In this document: positions 7,313 through 15,061 of the stretch, in pieces
Layout: every line of letters begins with the position of its first letter
How positions within the stretch are numbered: position 1 is the stretch's first letter
Source of the DNA: CBDHCC01 sp965219235
GTDB taxonomy: Bacteria > Pseudomonadota > Alphaproteobacteria > Sphingomonadales > Sphingomonadaceae
DNA length: 64,000 nt
Direction of reading: 5' to 3'
Assembly (NCBI GenBank): GCA_965219235.1
Contig: OZ244721.1
Location: 1,178,001 to 1,242,000, forward strand
Notes under the pieces: generated by a model
The model's input: the letters and a program-made list of their open reading frames with translations, nothing else
What the model was told of the DNA's origin: nothing
Databases searched by the model: none
Program-made: the position numbers and the translations under genes

Positions 7313-9586
7313 ATGAAGGAGCGCGAACTTCGCCTGGCCCTGATCTGCTATGGCGGAGTCAGCCTGGCCGTCTACATGCACGGCATCACGCGCGAGGTCT
7401 GGCAGCTCGTCGCCGCCAGCCGCGCGCAGGCGGACGGCGCGTCCGCCGCGTCTGACGTGCAGGGTGTGTACCGGGAGCTTCTGGACCAGGTTGAAACGCG
7501 CGGCGGCGTCCGCCTGCGGGTCCTGAACGACATCATCGCCGGGGCCAGCGCCGGCGGGCTGAACGGCATCTTTCTGGCGCGCGCGATCGCCACCGGCCAG
7601 TCGCTGGCCCCCCTCACCCGGCTGTGGCTCGAAGGGGCGGACGTCGAGCGGCTGATGGCCCCCGACGCCCGGCCCGTAAGCCGTCTGACCAAGGCTTGGG
7701 CGAGGCCGATCGCCTGGGCGATCGCCAGGCGGGGCGGCGGCACGGTCGACGAGACCGTCTCCGACGAGGCCAAGGCGGAGATCGGCGCGAAGCTGTCGCA
7801 GTTCGTGCGCGCCCGCTGGTTCGAGCCGCCGTTCGGGGGCGAGACCTTCACGGGCATGATCCTCGACGCCTTCGACGCCATGGACGCCGGGCCGGTCGGC
7901 CCCAAGCTGCTGCCGCCGGGCCAGCCGCTGGACCTGTTCGTCACCGCCACCGACTTCCACGGCCGTCCCCAGCGGCTGACGCTCCACAGCCCGCCCATCG
8001 TCGAGGAGCGCGAGCACCGGCTGACGTTCGGCTTCCGCGACACCGGGGACGGCCTGGGCTCGACGCCCGCCCTGGCGCTGGCGGCGCGCGCGACCGCCAG
8101 CTTCCCCGGCGCCTTCCCGCCGATGACGGTGGACGAGCTGGACCGGGTGCTGGCGGAGCGCGGCACCGGGTGGCCGACGCGCGCCGACGATCTCGCCCTG
8201 TTGCTGCCCCGGCGCGCCGCCGAGGGCACGGCGGAGCAGGTCGTGCTGATCGACGGGTCGATCCTGACCAACGCCCCGTTCGCCCCGGCCCTGGCGGCGC
8301 TGGCCAATCGGCCCGCCAAGCGCCCGGTCGACCGGCGCTTCGTCTATCTGGACCCAGCGCCGGGCCACAAGGCGATCGGGCGGCCGGGCGAGGCGGACGA
8401 CCTCTCGCCCGGCTTCTTCACGACGGTGTTCGCCGCGCTGTCGGCCATTCCGCGCGAGCAGCCGATCCGCGACAACCTGGAGGCCATCGCGGCGCGCACG
8501 GCGCGGATCGCGCGGCTGAGCCGGGTCGTGTCGGCGCTGACGCCGGAGGTCGAGCGGCAGGTGGACGAGGCGATCGGCCGCCCGCTGTTCTTCAACCGCC
8601 CGACCGGCGACCGGCTGCTCAAATGGAGCCGCACGGTGGCCGAGCGGGCGAGCCACGGGTCGGACCTGGCCCGGCTGGGCTATCGCGAGCTGCGGCTGAA
8701 CGGACTGTGCGAGGCGCTGGGCGCGCCGCTCGCCGCCGGGGCCGACACGGTGAGCGCGGCGCGGGTCACCGCCCGCCTGTGGTCCGGGCTGCACGCCACG
8801 GCGGCGGCGCAGCCCGGCGTGCTCGACCGGCTCGATCTCGGCTACCGCTCGCGCCGGCTCCGCCACCTGGCGCGCACCGTCGCGAGCTGCGTCGCGGAGA
8901 GGACGGAAAGCGCGGAGGCGGTCGAGCCGTTGCGCCGGCTCGTGTTCGACGCGCTCAGCCGCCTGTCCGCGCAGCCCGACCGCATCGCCGCGTCCGAGGA
9001 GCTGGCCCGCCTGGTCGAGGACGGCGCGCCCGCGATCGAGCTGACGGACGCGGTGGCGTCGCTCTGCGCCCTGCCCGCCTTCGACCGCTGGCTGGCGGAC
9101 GAGCTGGCGAGCCATCTGGCGTCCCTGCCGAACGGCATCCGACCCCGGCTGCTGCGGGCCTGGCTCGGGTACGCGGTGCTCGACATGGCCACCCTGCCGC
9201 TGCTGCAGGGCGAGGGTCTTGACGAGTTCGACGAGATCAAGGTCGACCGCATCTCGCCCGAGGACGCGACCAGCCTGGCCTCCGGCACCGCCGCGACGTT
9301 GAAGGGCATCGAGTTCAATCACTTCGGCGCCTTCTTCTCGCGCGGCTACCGTGAGAACGACTATCTCTGGGGCCGTCTGCACGGCGCCGAGCGGATGGTC
9401 GACATCGTCCTGTCCACGCTCCCCGAGGGCGATGGGCCGCCGGCCGAGTGGGTGACGGCGCTCAAGGGCCGGCTGCTGGCCGCCATCCTGGACGAGGAGC
9501 GCCCGGCGCTGGAACGGATCGGCGACCGGATCGCCGACCTCCACGCCACCGCCATGTCGCTGGCGGCGGGCGGACGGCCGGTCTAG
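7313..9586 (+). CDS. Patatin-like phospholipase, DUF3376 type
   Basis: 757 aa, the large form of bacterial patatin-like proteins. The N-terminal patatin domain has a glycine-rich oxyanion segment 'CYGGVSLAVYMHG', the nucleophile elbow GASAG (Ser79) and the Asp-Gly pair in 'VLIDGSILTN' (Asp314). These form the Ser-Asp dyad of lipid acyl hydrolases. The C-terminal half is helical and matches the DUF3376 architecture by arrangement. No signal peptide is visible, so cytoplasmic or inner-membrane-associated lipid hydrolysis is likely. An earlier in-frame start overlaps the radA promoter region and adds 38 odd residues, so ATG 7313 was preferred. Substrate unknown. Confidence 0.85.
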   Translation: MKERELRLALICYGGVSLAVYMHGITREVWQLVAASRAQADGASAASDVQGVYRELLDQVETRGGVRLRVLNDIIAGASAGGLNGIFLARAIATGQSLAPLTRLWLEGADVERLMAPDARPVSRLTKAWARPIAWAIARRGGGTVDETVSDEAKAEIGAKLSQFVRARWFEPPFGGETFTGMILDAFDAMDAGPVGPKLLPPGQPLDLFVTATDFHGRPQRLTLHSPPIVEEREHRLTFGFRDTGDGLGSTPALALAARATASFPGAFPPMTVDELDRVLAERGTGWPTRADDLALLLPRRAAEGTAEQVVLIDGSILTNAPFAPALAALANRPAKRPVDRRFVYLDPAPGHKAIGRPGEADDLSPGFFTTVFAALSAIPREQPIRDNLEAIAARTARIARLSRVVSALTPEVERQVDEAIGRPLFFNRPTGDRLLKWSRTVAERASHGSDLARLGYRELRLNGLCEALGAPLAAGADTVSAARVTARLWSGLHATAAAQPGVLDRLDLGYRSRRLRHLARTVASCVAERTESAEAVEPLRRLVFDALSRLSAQPDRIAASEELARLVEDGAPAIELTDAVASLCALPAFDRWLADELASHLASLPNGIRPRLLRAWLGYAVLDMATLPLLQGEGLDEFDEIKVDRISPEDATSLASGTAATLKGIEFNHFGAFFSRGYRENDYLWGRLHGAERMVDIVLSTLPEGDGPPAEWVTALKGRLLAAILDEERPALERIGDRIADLHATAMSLAAGGRPV

Positions 9587-9617
9587 TGAGGGGCGTTCCC
9601 TTTGGAGGAGAGTGGCC

Positions 9618-10022
9618 GTGCAGTTTCTGAAGACCCTGTTCTGGGTGCTGATCGCCGTCGTGCTGGCGGTGTTCGCGTTCAACAACTGGACCCCGGTGGA
9701 GGTCAATCTCTGGCGCAACCTGCGCATGGACACCTTCCTGCCGCTGCTCGTCATCGGCGCGTTCGTGGTCGGCGTGCTGCTCGTGTGGCTGCCGCACCGC
9801 GCCAGCGTCTGGAGCTGGCGGCGCAGGGTCGACGCGACCGAGCGCAAGCTCGCCGAGGAGCGCGAGCTCCGCATCCGCGCCGAGGAGTCGATCGCCCGGC
9901 CGCGCGAGGACGCCGCCGTCCATCGGACCGTCGTGACCGAACACGATCACGTCACCGACCGTCCGATCCTGGACGCGGACGGCCGGGTGGTGGGGCACGA
10001 GCGCGACGTCACCCGCGGCTGA
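9618..10022 (+). CDS. LapA/DUF1049-domain membrane protein
   Basis: About 134 aa with two membrane helices (roughly residues 5-23, 'LFWVLIAVVLAVFAFNNW', and 40-62, 'FLPLLVIGAFVVGVLLVWLP') around a short loop. This is the LapA_dom arrangement of lipopolysaccharide-assembly-associated proteins. A charged coiled-coil-like tail ('RRRVDATERKLAEERELRIRAEE') follows, then a polar C-terminus. A GGAGGAG site at 9604-9610 fits a GTG start at 9618 (7-bp spacing) better than the GTG at 9612. It is 8 bp ahead of pyrF, a neighbourhood commonly seen in sphingomonads. The role in the envelope is inferred from the family. Confidence 0.8.
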   Translation: MQFLKTLFWVLIAVVLAVFAFNNWTPVEVNLWRNLRMDTFLPLLVIGAFVVGVLLVWLPHRASVWSWRRRVDATERKLAEERELRIRAEESIARPREDAAVHRTVVTEHDHVTDRPILDADGRVVGHERDVTRG

Positions 10023-10030
10023 CCGCCGGC

Positions 10031-10711
10031 ATGGCCAACCCGGTCTTCCTGGCGCTCGACACGCCGGACCTGGCGCGCGCCGTCGAACTGGCGCAGGCGG
10101 CCCGACCGCATGTCGGCGGCCTCAAGGTCGGGCTGGAGCTCTTCGGCGCCCACGGACCGGACGGCGTGCGCCGGTTGGGGGAGCTGGGCCTGCCGATCTT
10201 CCTCGACCTGAAGCTGCACGACATCCCGAACACGGTCGGCAAGGCCGTCGAGGCGCTCGCGGCGCTCGAACCGTCCATTCTGACGGTCCACGCGACGGGC
10301 GGAGCGGAGATGATGCGCGCCGCGCGGGCGGCGGCACCGGATGCCTGCCGGGTCGTGGCGGTGACGGTGCTGACCTCGCTGGACGACGCCGATCTGCGCG
10401 CTGTGGGAATGGCGCGGCCGGTGTCCGAGCAGGCCGGGCGTCTGACCGATCTGGCCCGCGGGGCCGGACTGGACGGCGTGGTGTGTTCCGGTGCGGAAGT
10501 GGCGGCGCTCCGGGCGGCCTGGGGCGACGGGCTGTTCGTGGTGCCGGGCCTGCGTCCGGCCGGAGCGGAGGTCGCGGACCAGAAACGCACGGTCACCCCC
10601 GCGCGGGCGCTGGCCGACGGTGCCGGCGTGCTGGTCGTCGGACGCCCGATCACCGGAGCCGACGATCCGAGGGCCGCCGCCCGCGCGGTCGCGGAGACGC
10701 TGGGGAGCTGA
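10031..10711 (+). CDS. pyrF: Orotidine 5'-phosphate decarboxylase
   Basis: 226 aa TIM-barrel enzyme catalysing OMP to UMP, the last step of de novo pyrimidine synthesis. 'LALDTPD' opens the barrel, and 'FLDLKLHDIPNTV' carries the catalytic Asp/Lys/Asp cluster. 'VVPGLRP' and 'VVGRPIT' near the C-terminus are the phosphate-binding loops. The ATG at 10031 lies 8 bp after the LapA-like gene. The stop TGA overlaps the ATG of a 34-codon open frame leading to trpF. The gene order with trpF/trpB/trpA is that seen in sphingomonads. Confidence 0.97.
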   Translation: MANPVFLALDTPDLARAVELAQAARPHVGGLKVGLELFGAHGPDGVRRLGELGLPIFLDLKLHDIPNTVGKAVEALAALEPSILTVHATGGAEMMRAARAAAPDACRVVAVTVLTSLDDADLRAVGMARPVSEQAGRLTDLARGAGLDGVVCSGAEVAALRAAWGDGLFVVPGLRPAGAEVADQKRTVTPARALADGAGVLVVGRPITGADDPRAAARAVAETLGS

Positions 10712-10815
10712 TGGAGCCCGCGCTTCGTCGCGGCGACCCGTGCGCCCGGGGCCGGGGCTCCGCCGTCGGCGCAACTGTTCCCAGGGCGCGTTTTCCCATG
10801 GCCCGGGCGAAGTGA
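10711..10815 (+). CDS. Possible 34-aa peptide bridging pyrF and trpF (doubtful)
   Basis: An ATG overlaps the pyrF stop (TGATG) and the frame ends in a TGA overlapping the trpF GTG (GTGA), so it exactly fills the 100-bp gap. The peptide is Arg-rich (seven Arg among 34 residues), has no Trp, and matches nothing I know. It could be a coupling or leader frame, or chance in GC-rich DNA. No ribosome-binding site of its own is evident. Listed because coupling at both ends is unusual. Confidence 0.2.
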   Translation: MEPALRRGDPCARGRGSAVGATVPRARFPMARAK

Positions 10816-11438
10816 CTGTCCAGGCCAAGATTTGCGGCGTGTCGACTCCGGCCGCGCTCGCCGCCGCCGTCGGGAGCGGGGCCACGCACGTCGGCTTCGT
10901 GCATCATCCGGCCAGCCCGCGCCACCTGCCGCTCGCGGACCTGGCCACCCTGCGGGAGCGGGTGCCCGCCGGCGTGGCGAGCGTCGCCGTGGTGGTCGAC
11001 CCGTCCGACGCGCTGCTCGCGGACCTCCGATCGATAGCGCCCGACATCCTCCAGCTCCACCGGGTCACGCCGGGGCGAGCCGCGGCCGTGCGGGCGCGCT
11101 GGGCTGGAGGGCTGTGGGTCGGTCTGGCGGTGCGGTCGTCCGCCGACCTCGACCGAGCCACCGCCTTCGCTCCCCACGCCGACCGCCTGCTGCTGGACGC
11201 GCCCACCGATCCGCTGGAGGTGCCGGGCGGCACCGGCCGGTCCTTCGACTGGTCGCTGCTGGAGGGGCGGCTCCCATATCCCTGGATCCTGTCGGGCGGC
11301 CTGACGCCCCGAAACGTGGCGGGAGCCGTCGCCGCGACCGGCGCGGACTTCGTCGATGTGTCCTCGGGCGTCGAGAGAGCGCCGGGGGTCAAGGATGTGG
11401 ACAAGATCACCGCCTTCCTTACAGCCTGCCGGCCATGA
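10812..11438 (+). CDS. trpF: Phosphoribosylanthranilate isomerase
   Basis: 208 aa TIM barrel catalysing the Amadori rearrangement of N-(5'-phosphoribosyl)anthranilate in tryptophan synthesis. 'AKICGVSTP' at the N-terminus holds the catalytic Cys, 'LLLDAP' the catalytic Asp. 'ILSGGLTPRNV' and 'FVDVSSGVE' are the phosphate-binding C-terminal loops. The most plausible start is GTG 10812; the frame is open further upstream but lacks family-like sequence there. The stop overlaps trpB by 4 bp (ATGA). Pathway partners trpB and trpA follow. Confidence 0.95.
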   Translation: MTVQAKICGVSTPAALAAAVGSGATHVGFVHHPASPRHLPLADLATLRERVPAGVASVAVVVDPSDALLADLRSIAPDILQLHRVTPGRAAAVRARWAGGLWVGLAVRSSADLDRATAFAPHADRLLLDAPTDPLEVPGGTGRSFDWSLLEGRLPYPWILSGGLTPRNVAGAVAATGADFVDVSSGVERAPGVKDVDKITAFLTACRP

Positions 11439-12670
11439 ACGCGCCGCTCAAGAACAGCTTTTCCTCCGGCCCCGACGCGCGCGGGCATTTCGGCGACTAT
11501 GGCGGCCGCTACGTCGCCGAGACGCTGATGCCGCTGATCCTGGAGCTGGAGGCCGCCTGGGGCGAGGCCAGGGCCGATCCGGCGTTCCAGGGGGAGCTGG
11601 ACGACCTGCTCGCCCACTATGTCGGCCGCCCCTCCCCGCTCTACTACGCCGAGCGGCTCACCGATCACATCCGCCACTCCTCCGCCGCCGGCATGGGCGC
11701 GCAGGTCTGGTTCAAGCGCGACGAGCTGAACCACACCGGCGCGCACAAGATCAACAACTGCGTCGGCCAGATCCTGCTCGCCCGGCGCATGGGCAAGACC
11801 CGCATCATCGCGGAGACGGGCGCCGGCCAGCATGGCGTCGCGACAGCGACCGTCGCCGCGCGCTTCGGCCTGCCCTGCGTCGTCTACATGGGCGAACGCG
11901 ACATGGAGCGGCAGCGGCCCAACGTGTTCCGCATGAAGCTGCTCGGCGCGCAGGTCATCGGCGTGACCTCCGGCGCGCGGACCCTCAAGGACGCGATGAA
12001 CGAGGCGATGCGCGACTGGGTCGCCAACGTCCACGACACCTTCTACCTGATCGGCACGGCGGCCGGCCCCCACCCCTACCCCGCGCTCGTCCGCGACTTC
12101 CAGAGCGTCATCGGGCGCGAGGCGCGCGAGCAGATGCTCGATCGCACCGGCCGCCTGCCGGACCTGCTGATCGCCGCGATCGGCGGCGGGTCCAACGCCA
12201 TCGGCCTGTTCCACCCGTTCCTGGAGGACGAGTCCGTCGCCATGCTGGGCGTGGAGGCCGCCGGCGAGGGTCTGCACGCCAAGCACGCGGCCTCGCTGAC
12301 CGGCGGCTCGCCCGGCGTGCTGCACGGCAACCGCACCTACCTGCTGCAGGACGAGGACGGGCAGATCACGGAGGCGCACTCGATCTCCGCCGGGCTGGAC
12401 TATCCCGGCATCGGGCCGGAGCACGCCTGGCTCAAGGACATCGGCCGGGTGGAGTACACGGCGGTGACCGACGTGGCCGCCCTCGACGCCTTTCAGCTGC
12501 TGTGTCGGACGGAGGGCATCATCCCCGCGCTGGAGCCGGCCCACGCCATCGCCGCCGTGGTGGAGAGAGCGCGCGTTATGCCGAGGGACGCGGTGGTGCT
12601 GGCGAACCTGTGCGGGCGCGGCGACAAGGACATCTTCACCGTGGCCGAGGCGCTGGGGGCGGGGTTGTGA
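11435..12670 (+). CDS. trpB: Tryptophan synthase beta chain
   Basis: 411 aa PLP enzyme joining indole and serine to make tryptophan; it works as an alpha2-beta2 complex with TrpA. 'GHFGDYGGRYVAETL' opens the protein. The PLP lysine lies in 'HTGAHKINN', the 'ETGAGQHG' loop follows, and 'AAIGGGSNAIG' is the PLP-phosphate loop. Full length. Although trpA normally follows directly, here it is separated by 588 bp containing two near-identical repeats and a DUF559 gene. The ATG at 11435 overlaps the trpF stop. Confidence 0.98.
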   Translation: MNAPLKNSFSSGPDARGHFGDYGGRYVAETLMPLILELEAAWGEARADPAFQGELDDLLAHYVGRPSPLYYAERLTDHIRHSSAAGMGAQVWFKRDELNHTGAHKINNCVGQILLARRMGKTRIIAETGAGQHGVATATVAARFGLPCVVYMGERDMERQRPNVFRMKLLGAQVIGVTSGARTLKDAMNEAMRDWVANVHDTFYLIGTAAGPHPYPALVRDFQSVIGREAREQMLDRTGRLPDLLIAAIGGGSNAIGLFHPFLEDESVAMLGVEAAGEGLHAKHAASLTGGSPGVLHGNRTYLLQDEDGQITEAHSISAGLDYPGIGPEHAWLKDIGRVEYTAVTDVAALDAFQLLCRTEGIIPALEPAHAIAAVVERARVMPRDAVVLANLCGRGDKDIFTVAEALGAGL

Positions 12671-12681
12671 GCAAGGCGGTG

Positions 12682-12798
12682 CGCTCCCCTCTCCCAACCC
12701 TCTCCCCTGAAGGGGAGAGGGCTTTTGGCAGGTCCCACCCTTTCCCCCTTCAGGGGAAAGGGAGAGCCGCTGAAAGCGGCGAGGGAGAGGGGCACGCC
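12682..12798 (+). repeat. Copy A of a 117-bp palindrome-bearing repeat in the trp operon
   Basis: It begins 12 bp after the trpB stop with the core CTCTCCCCTGAAGGGGAGAG. It contains a second inverted core near 12741-12772, a GCCGCT..AGCGGC stem, and ends GGCACGCC. The copy at 13137-13252 matches it over its whole length with scattered differences and lies in the same orientation. Similar palindromes recur at many other intergenic sites in the window. Confidence 0.85.
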
Positions 12799-12800
12799 AC

Positions 12801-13262
12801 GTGCGTGAGCAGGGACTGCAACGGCACGCCCGCTCCATGCGACGCGAGATGACACCCGCCGAGCAGACGCTCTGGTTCGAGCTGCGCGCGGGTCGACTGG
12901 GTGGGGTGAAGTTCCGGCGCCAGAAGGTGATCGGACCGTATATCGCCGATTTCGCGGCAAATAAACCGAAGCTGGTGGTGGAGGTGGACGGGCACACGCA
13001 TGGCGACCGGGTGAGCTACGATGTGGAGCGGACCCGTCCCTTTCAAGAGCAGGGCTACCGTGTGGTGCGGTTCACGAACCAGGATGTGATGGCCAATTTG
13101 GAAGGCGTTCTTCAGCAGCTGACCTCGTTGATCCACCGCTCCCCTCTCCCAACCCTCTCCCCTGAAGGGGAGAGGGCTTTTCGCGGACCCAACCCTCTCC
13201 CCTTCAGGGGAGAGGGAGAGACGCCGCAGGCGGCGAGGGAGAGGGGCACGCCTCATCCATGA
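12801..13262 (+). CDS. DUF559-domain (Vsr/restriction-like) endonuclease homologue inserted between trpB and trpA
   Basis: 153 aa. Residues about 8-115 form a DUF559 domain of the very-short-patch-repair/restriction-endonuclease fold: 'RREMTPAEQTLWFELR', 'FRRQKVIGPYIADFA', 'KLVVEVDGHTHG' and 'YRVVRFTNQDVM', with the acidic and Lys residues expected in such nucleases (E/D of VEVDG). The GTG start lies 2 bp after repeat copy A. The last 40 residues or so are translated from repeat copy B, so the C-terminus is repeat-derived. The stop overlaps the trpA ATG (ATGA). ATG 12837 is an alternative start but would remove conserved N-terminal helix residues. The domain is usually found in genomes as a single small gene of unknown role. 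Confidence 0.8.
   Translation: MREQGLQRHARSMRREMTPAEQTLWFELRAGRLGGVKFRRQKVIGPYIADFAANKPKLVVEVDGHTHGDRVSYDVERTRPFQEQGYRVVRFTNQDVMANLEGVLQQLTSLIHRSPLPTLSPEGERAFRGPNPLPFRGEGETPQAARERGTPHP
13137..13252 (+). repeat. Copy B of the 117-bp repeat, coding for the DUF559 C-terminus
   Basis: Direct copy of 12682-12798, starting CGCTCCCCTCTCCC and ending GGCACGCC, 116 bp long. It ends 6 bp before the trpA ATG. Most of it is read through as the C-terminal tail of the DUF559 protein. Its two palindromic cores (CTCCCCTGAAGGGGAG and its inverse) and the GCCGCAGGCGGC stem could fold in the mRNA. Confidence 0.85.
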
Positions 13263-14050
13263 CCCTCTTCACGCAAGCCTTCGCCAAACCCCACCCCGCG
13301 CTCGTCGCCTTCCTGACCGCCGGCGATCCCTCCGTCGCCGCCACCCCCGCCCTCCTCGACGCCTTAGTCGAGGGCGGAGCGGACGTGGTGGAGCTGGGGA
13401 TGCCGTTCACCGATCCCATGGCGGACGGACCGGCGATCCAGGCGGCGAACCTGCGCTCGCTCGCCGGCGGCACGACCACCGCCGACATCCTCGCCATCGC
13501 GTCCGAGTTCACCCGGCGGCACCCCGCCGTGCCCCTCGTCCTGATGGGCTACGCCAACCCGATGGTGCGGCGGGGACCGGAGTGGTTCGCGCGGGCCTGC
13601 GCCGATGCGGGTGTGGCGGGCGTGATCTGCGTCGACCTGCCGCCGGAGGAGGACGACAAGCTCTCCGACACCCTGCGCGCCCACGGCGTCGCGCCCATCC
13701 GCCTCGCGACGCCGACCACCGACGCGGCCCGTCTGCCCCGTGTGCTGGAGGGCGCGGAAGGCTTCCTCTACCACGTCTCGGTCGCCGGCATCACCGGCAG
13801 CCGGCAGGCCGCCGCCGCCGACACCCACGCGGCCGTCGAGCGGCTCAAGGCGTCCACCGACCTGCCGGTCGCCGTCGGCTTCGGCATCCGCACCCCCGCC
13901 CAGGCGGCGGCCGTCGGAGCGTTCGCCGATGGGGTGGTCGTCGGCTCCGCCCTCGTCGACATCGTGGCCGAGCATGGCGAGGCGGCCGCCGAACCGCTAC
14001 GCCGGGCCGTCGCGGCCCTGTCGGCCGCGCTGAAGGGAGCTCGCGCATGA
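13259..14050 (+). CDS. trpA: Tryptophan synthase alpha chain
   Basis: 263 aa TIM barrel that cleaves indole-3-glycerol phosphate to indole, passed to TrpB. 'ALVAFLTAGDPS' opens the barrel and 'VELGMPFTDPMADGPAIQAA' carries the catalytic Glu and Asp. 'VICVDLPPEE' and 'VSVAGITGSR' follow, and 'VAVGFGIRTP' with 'VVVGSALVD' form the phosphate site. It is complete in spite of the insertion upstream. The ATG overlaps the DUF559 stop, so its translation may now be coupled to that gene. Its stop overlaps accD (ATGA). Confidence 0.97.
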   Translation: MTLFTQAFAKPHPALVAFLTAGDPSVAATPALLDALVEGGADVVELGMPFTDPMADGPAIQAANLRSLAGGTTTADILAIASEFTRRHPAVPLVLMGYANPMVRRGPEWFARACADAGVAGVICVDLPPEEDDKLSDTLRAHGVAPIRLATPTTDAARLPRVLEGAEGFLYHVSVAGITGSRQAAAADTHAAVERLKASTDLPVAVGFGIRTPAQAAAVGAFADGVVVGSALVDIVAEHGEAAAEPLRRAVAALSAALKGARA

Positions 14051-14904
14051 GCTGGATCAACTCCGTCCGCAACGCCATCCCGTTCCTGCCCAAGCGCGAG
14101 ACGCCCGACGCGCTGTGGGACAAGTGCGGCCATTGCGGCCAGATGATCTTCGTGAAGGAGCTGGAGGAGAACGGCTTCGTCTGCCCGAAGTGCGACCACC
14201 ACCACCGGATCGGGCCGCCGGTGCGCTTTCGCCAGCTGTTCGACGAGGGCAGCTGGGCGACGCTCGCCAGCCCCCGCACCCCCGACGACCCGCTGAAGTT
14301 CCGCGACACCAAGCGCTACACGGACCGGCTGAAGGCCGCGCGCGCCGCCACCGGAGAACCCGACGCGCTGCTGAACGCCGAGGGGCTGATCCGGGGCCAC
14401 AAGGCGGTCGTCGGCGTGCAGGACTTCGCCTTCATGGGCGGCTCGATGGGCGTGGCCCTGGGCGCGGCGTTCGTCGAGGGCGTGCGCCACGCGATCCAGG
14501 CGCGCTGTCCGTACGTCGTCTGCACCGCGTCGGGCGGCGCCAGGATGCAGGAGGGCACGCTGTCGCTGATGCAGATGCCGCGCACCACGGTCGCCATCCA
14601 GGAGCTGCACGAGCACCGCCTGCCCTATATCGTCGTGCTGACCGATCCGACCACCGGCGGCGTCACCGCCAGCTACGCCATGCTGGGCGACGTCCAGATC
14701 GCCGAGCCCAACGCGCTGATCGGTTTCGCGGGCCAGCGGGTGATCCAGGACACCATCCGCGAGACCCTGCCGGAGGGCTTCCAGCGCGCCGAGTACCTGC
14801 TGGAGCACGGGATGCTGGACATGGTCGTCCACCGCCACGAGCTGCGCGAGCGGCTGGCGACGCTGATCGGCTATCTGTGCGGGGGTGAGGTCGAGGCGGC
14901 GTGA
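14047..14904 (+). CDS. accD: Acetyl-CoA carboxylase carboxyltransferase subunit beta
   Basis: 285 aa subunit of the carboxyltransferase half of acetyl-CoA carboxylase, which makes malonyl-CoA for fatty acid synthesis. It has the N-terminal zinc ribbon CGHC...CPKC (Cys27, 30, 46, 49). The crotonase-fold core follows, with 'VVCTASGGARMQEGTLSLMQM' and 'VVLTDPTTGGVTASYAMLGD'. Overlap with trpA by 4 bp and folC downstream reproduce the sphingomonad trpA-accD-folC order. It is catalytically dependent on AccA, not in the window. Confidence 0.97.
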   Translation: MSWINSVRNAIPFLPKRETPDALWDKCGHCGQMIFVKELEENGFVCPKCDHHHRIGPPVRFRQLFDEGSWATLASPRTPDDPLKFRDTKRYTDRLKAARAATGEPDALLNAEGLIRGHKAVVGVQDFAFMGGSMGVALGAAFVEGVRHAIQARCPYVVCTASGGARMQEGTLSLMQMPRTTVAIQELHEHRLPYIVVLTDPTTGGVTASYAMLGDVQIAEPNALIGFAGQRVIQDTIRETLPEGFQRAEYLLEHGMLDMVVHRHELRERLATLIGYLCGGEVEAA

Positions 14905-14912
14905 GCGAGCGG

Positions 14913-15026
14913 ACCCTCTCCCGTCGGGAGAGGGAGGGAGGCGCGGAGCGCCGGAAGGGTGAGGGCGACAGGCGCGATTCGACCTCCGTCACCCTCACCC
15001 CGTCCCTCTCCCGCTGGGAGAGGGGG
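14913..15026. repeat. Palindromic intergenic repeat between accD and folC
   Basis: CCCTCTCCCGTCGGGAGAGGG at the left is mirrored by CCCTCTCCCGCTGGGAGAGGG at the right, with GGGTGAGGG and its inverse CCCTCACCC between them. The unit can fold as one long hairpin. The same family is seen at 44307-44422 and, in part, at 23891-24065. Confidence 0.8.
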
Positions 15027-15061
15027 CGCTGTTGAAGCGGCGCACGCCTATAGAGAACACC

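Noticed and set aside
5801..9874. A 1357-aa minus-strand open frame across radA and the patatin gene
   Set aside because: It is low-complexity Arg/Gly/Gln/Pro, spans two well-supported genes on both strands, and has no motif; a GC-rich shadow frame.
12682..13252. Two spaced near-identical repeats suggesting a CRISPR array
   Set aside because: Only two copies, spaced by a gene, with internal palindromes found all over the window; not a CRISPR.
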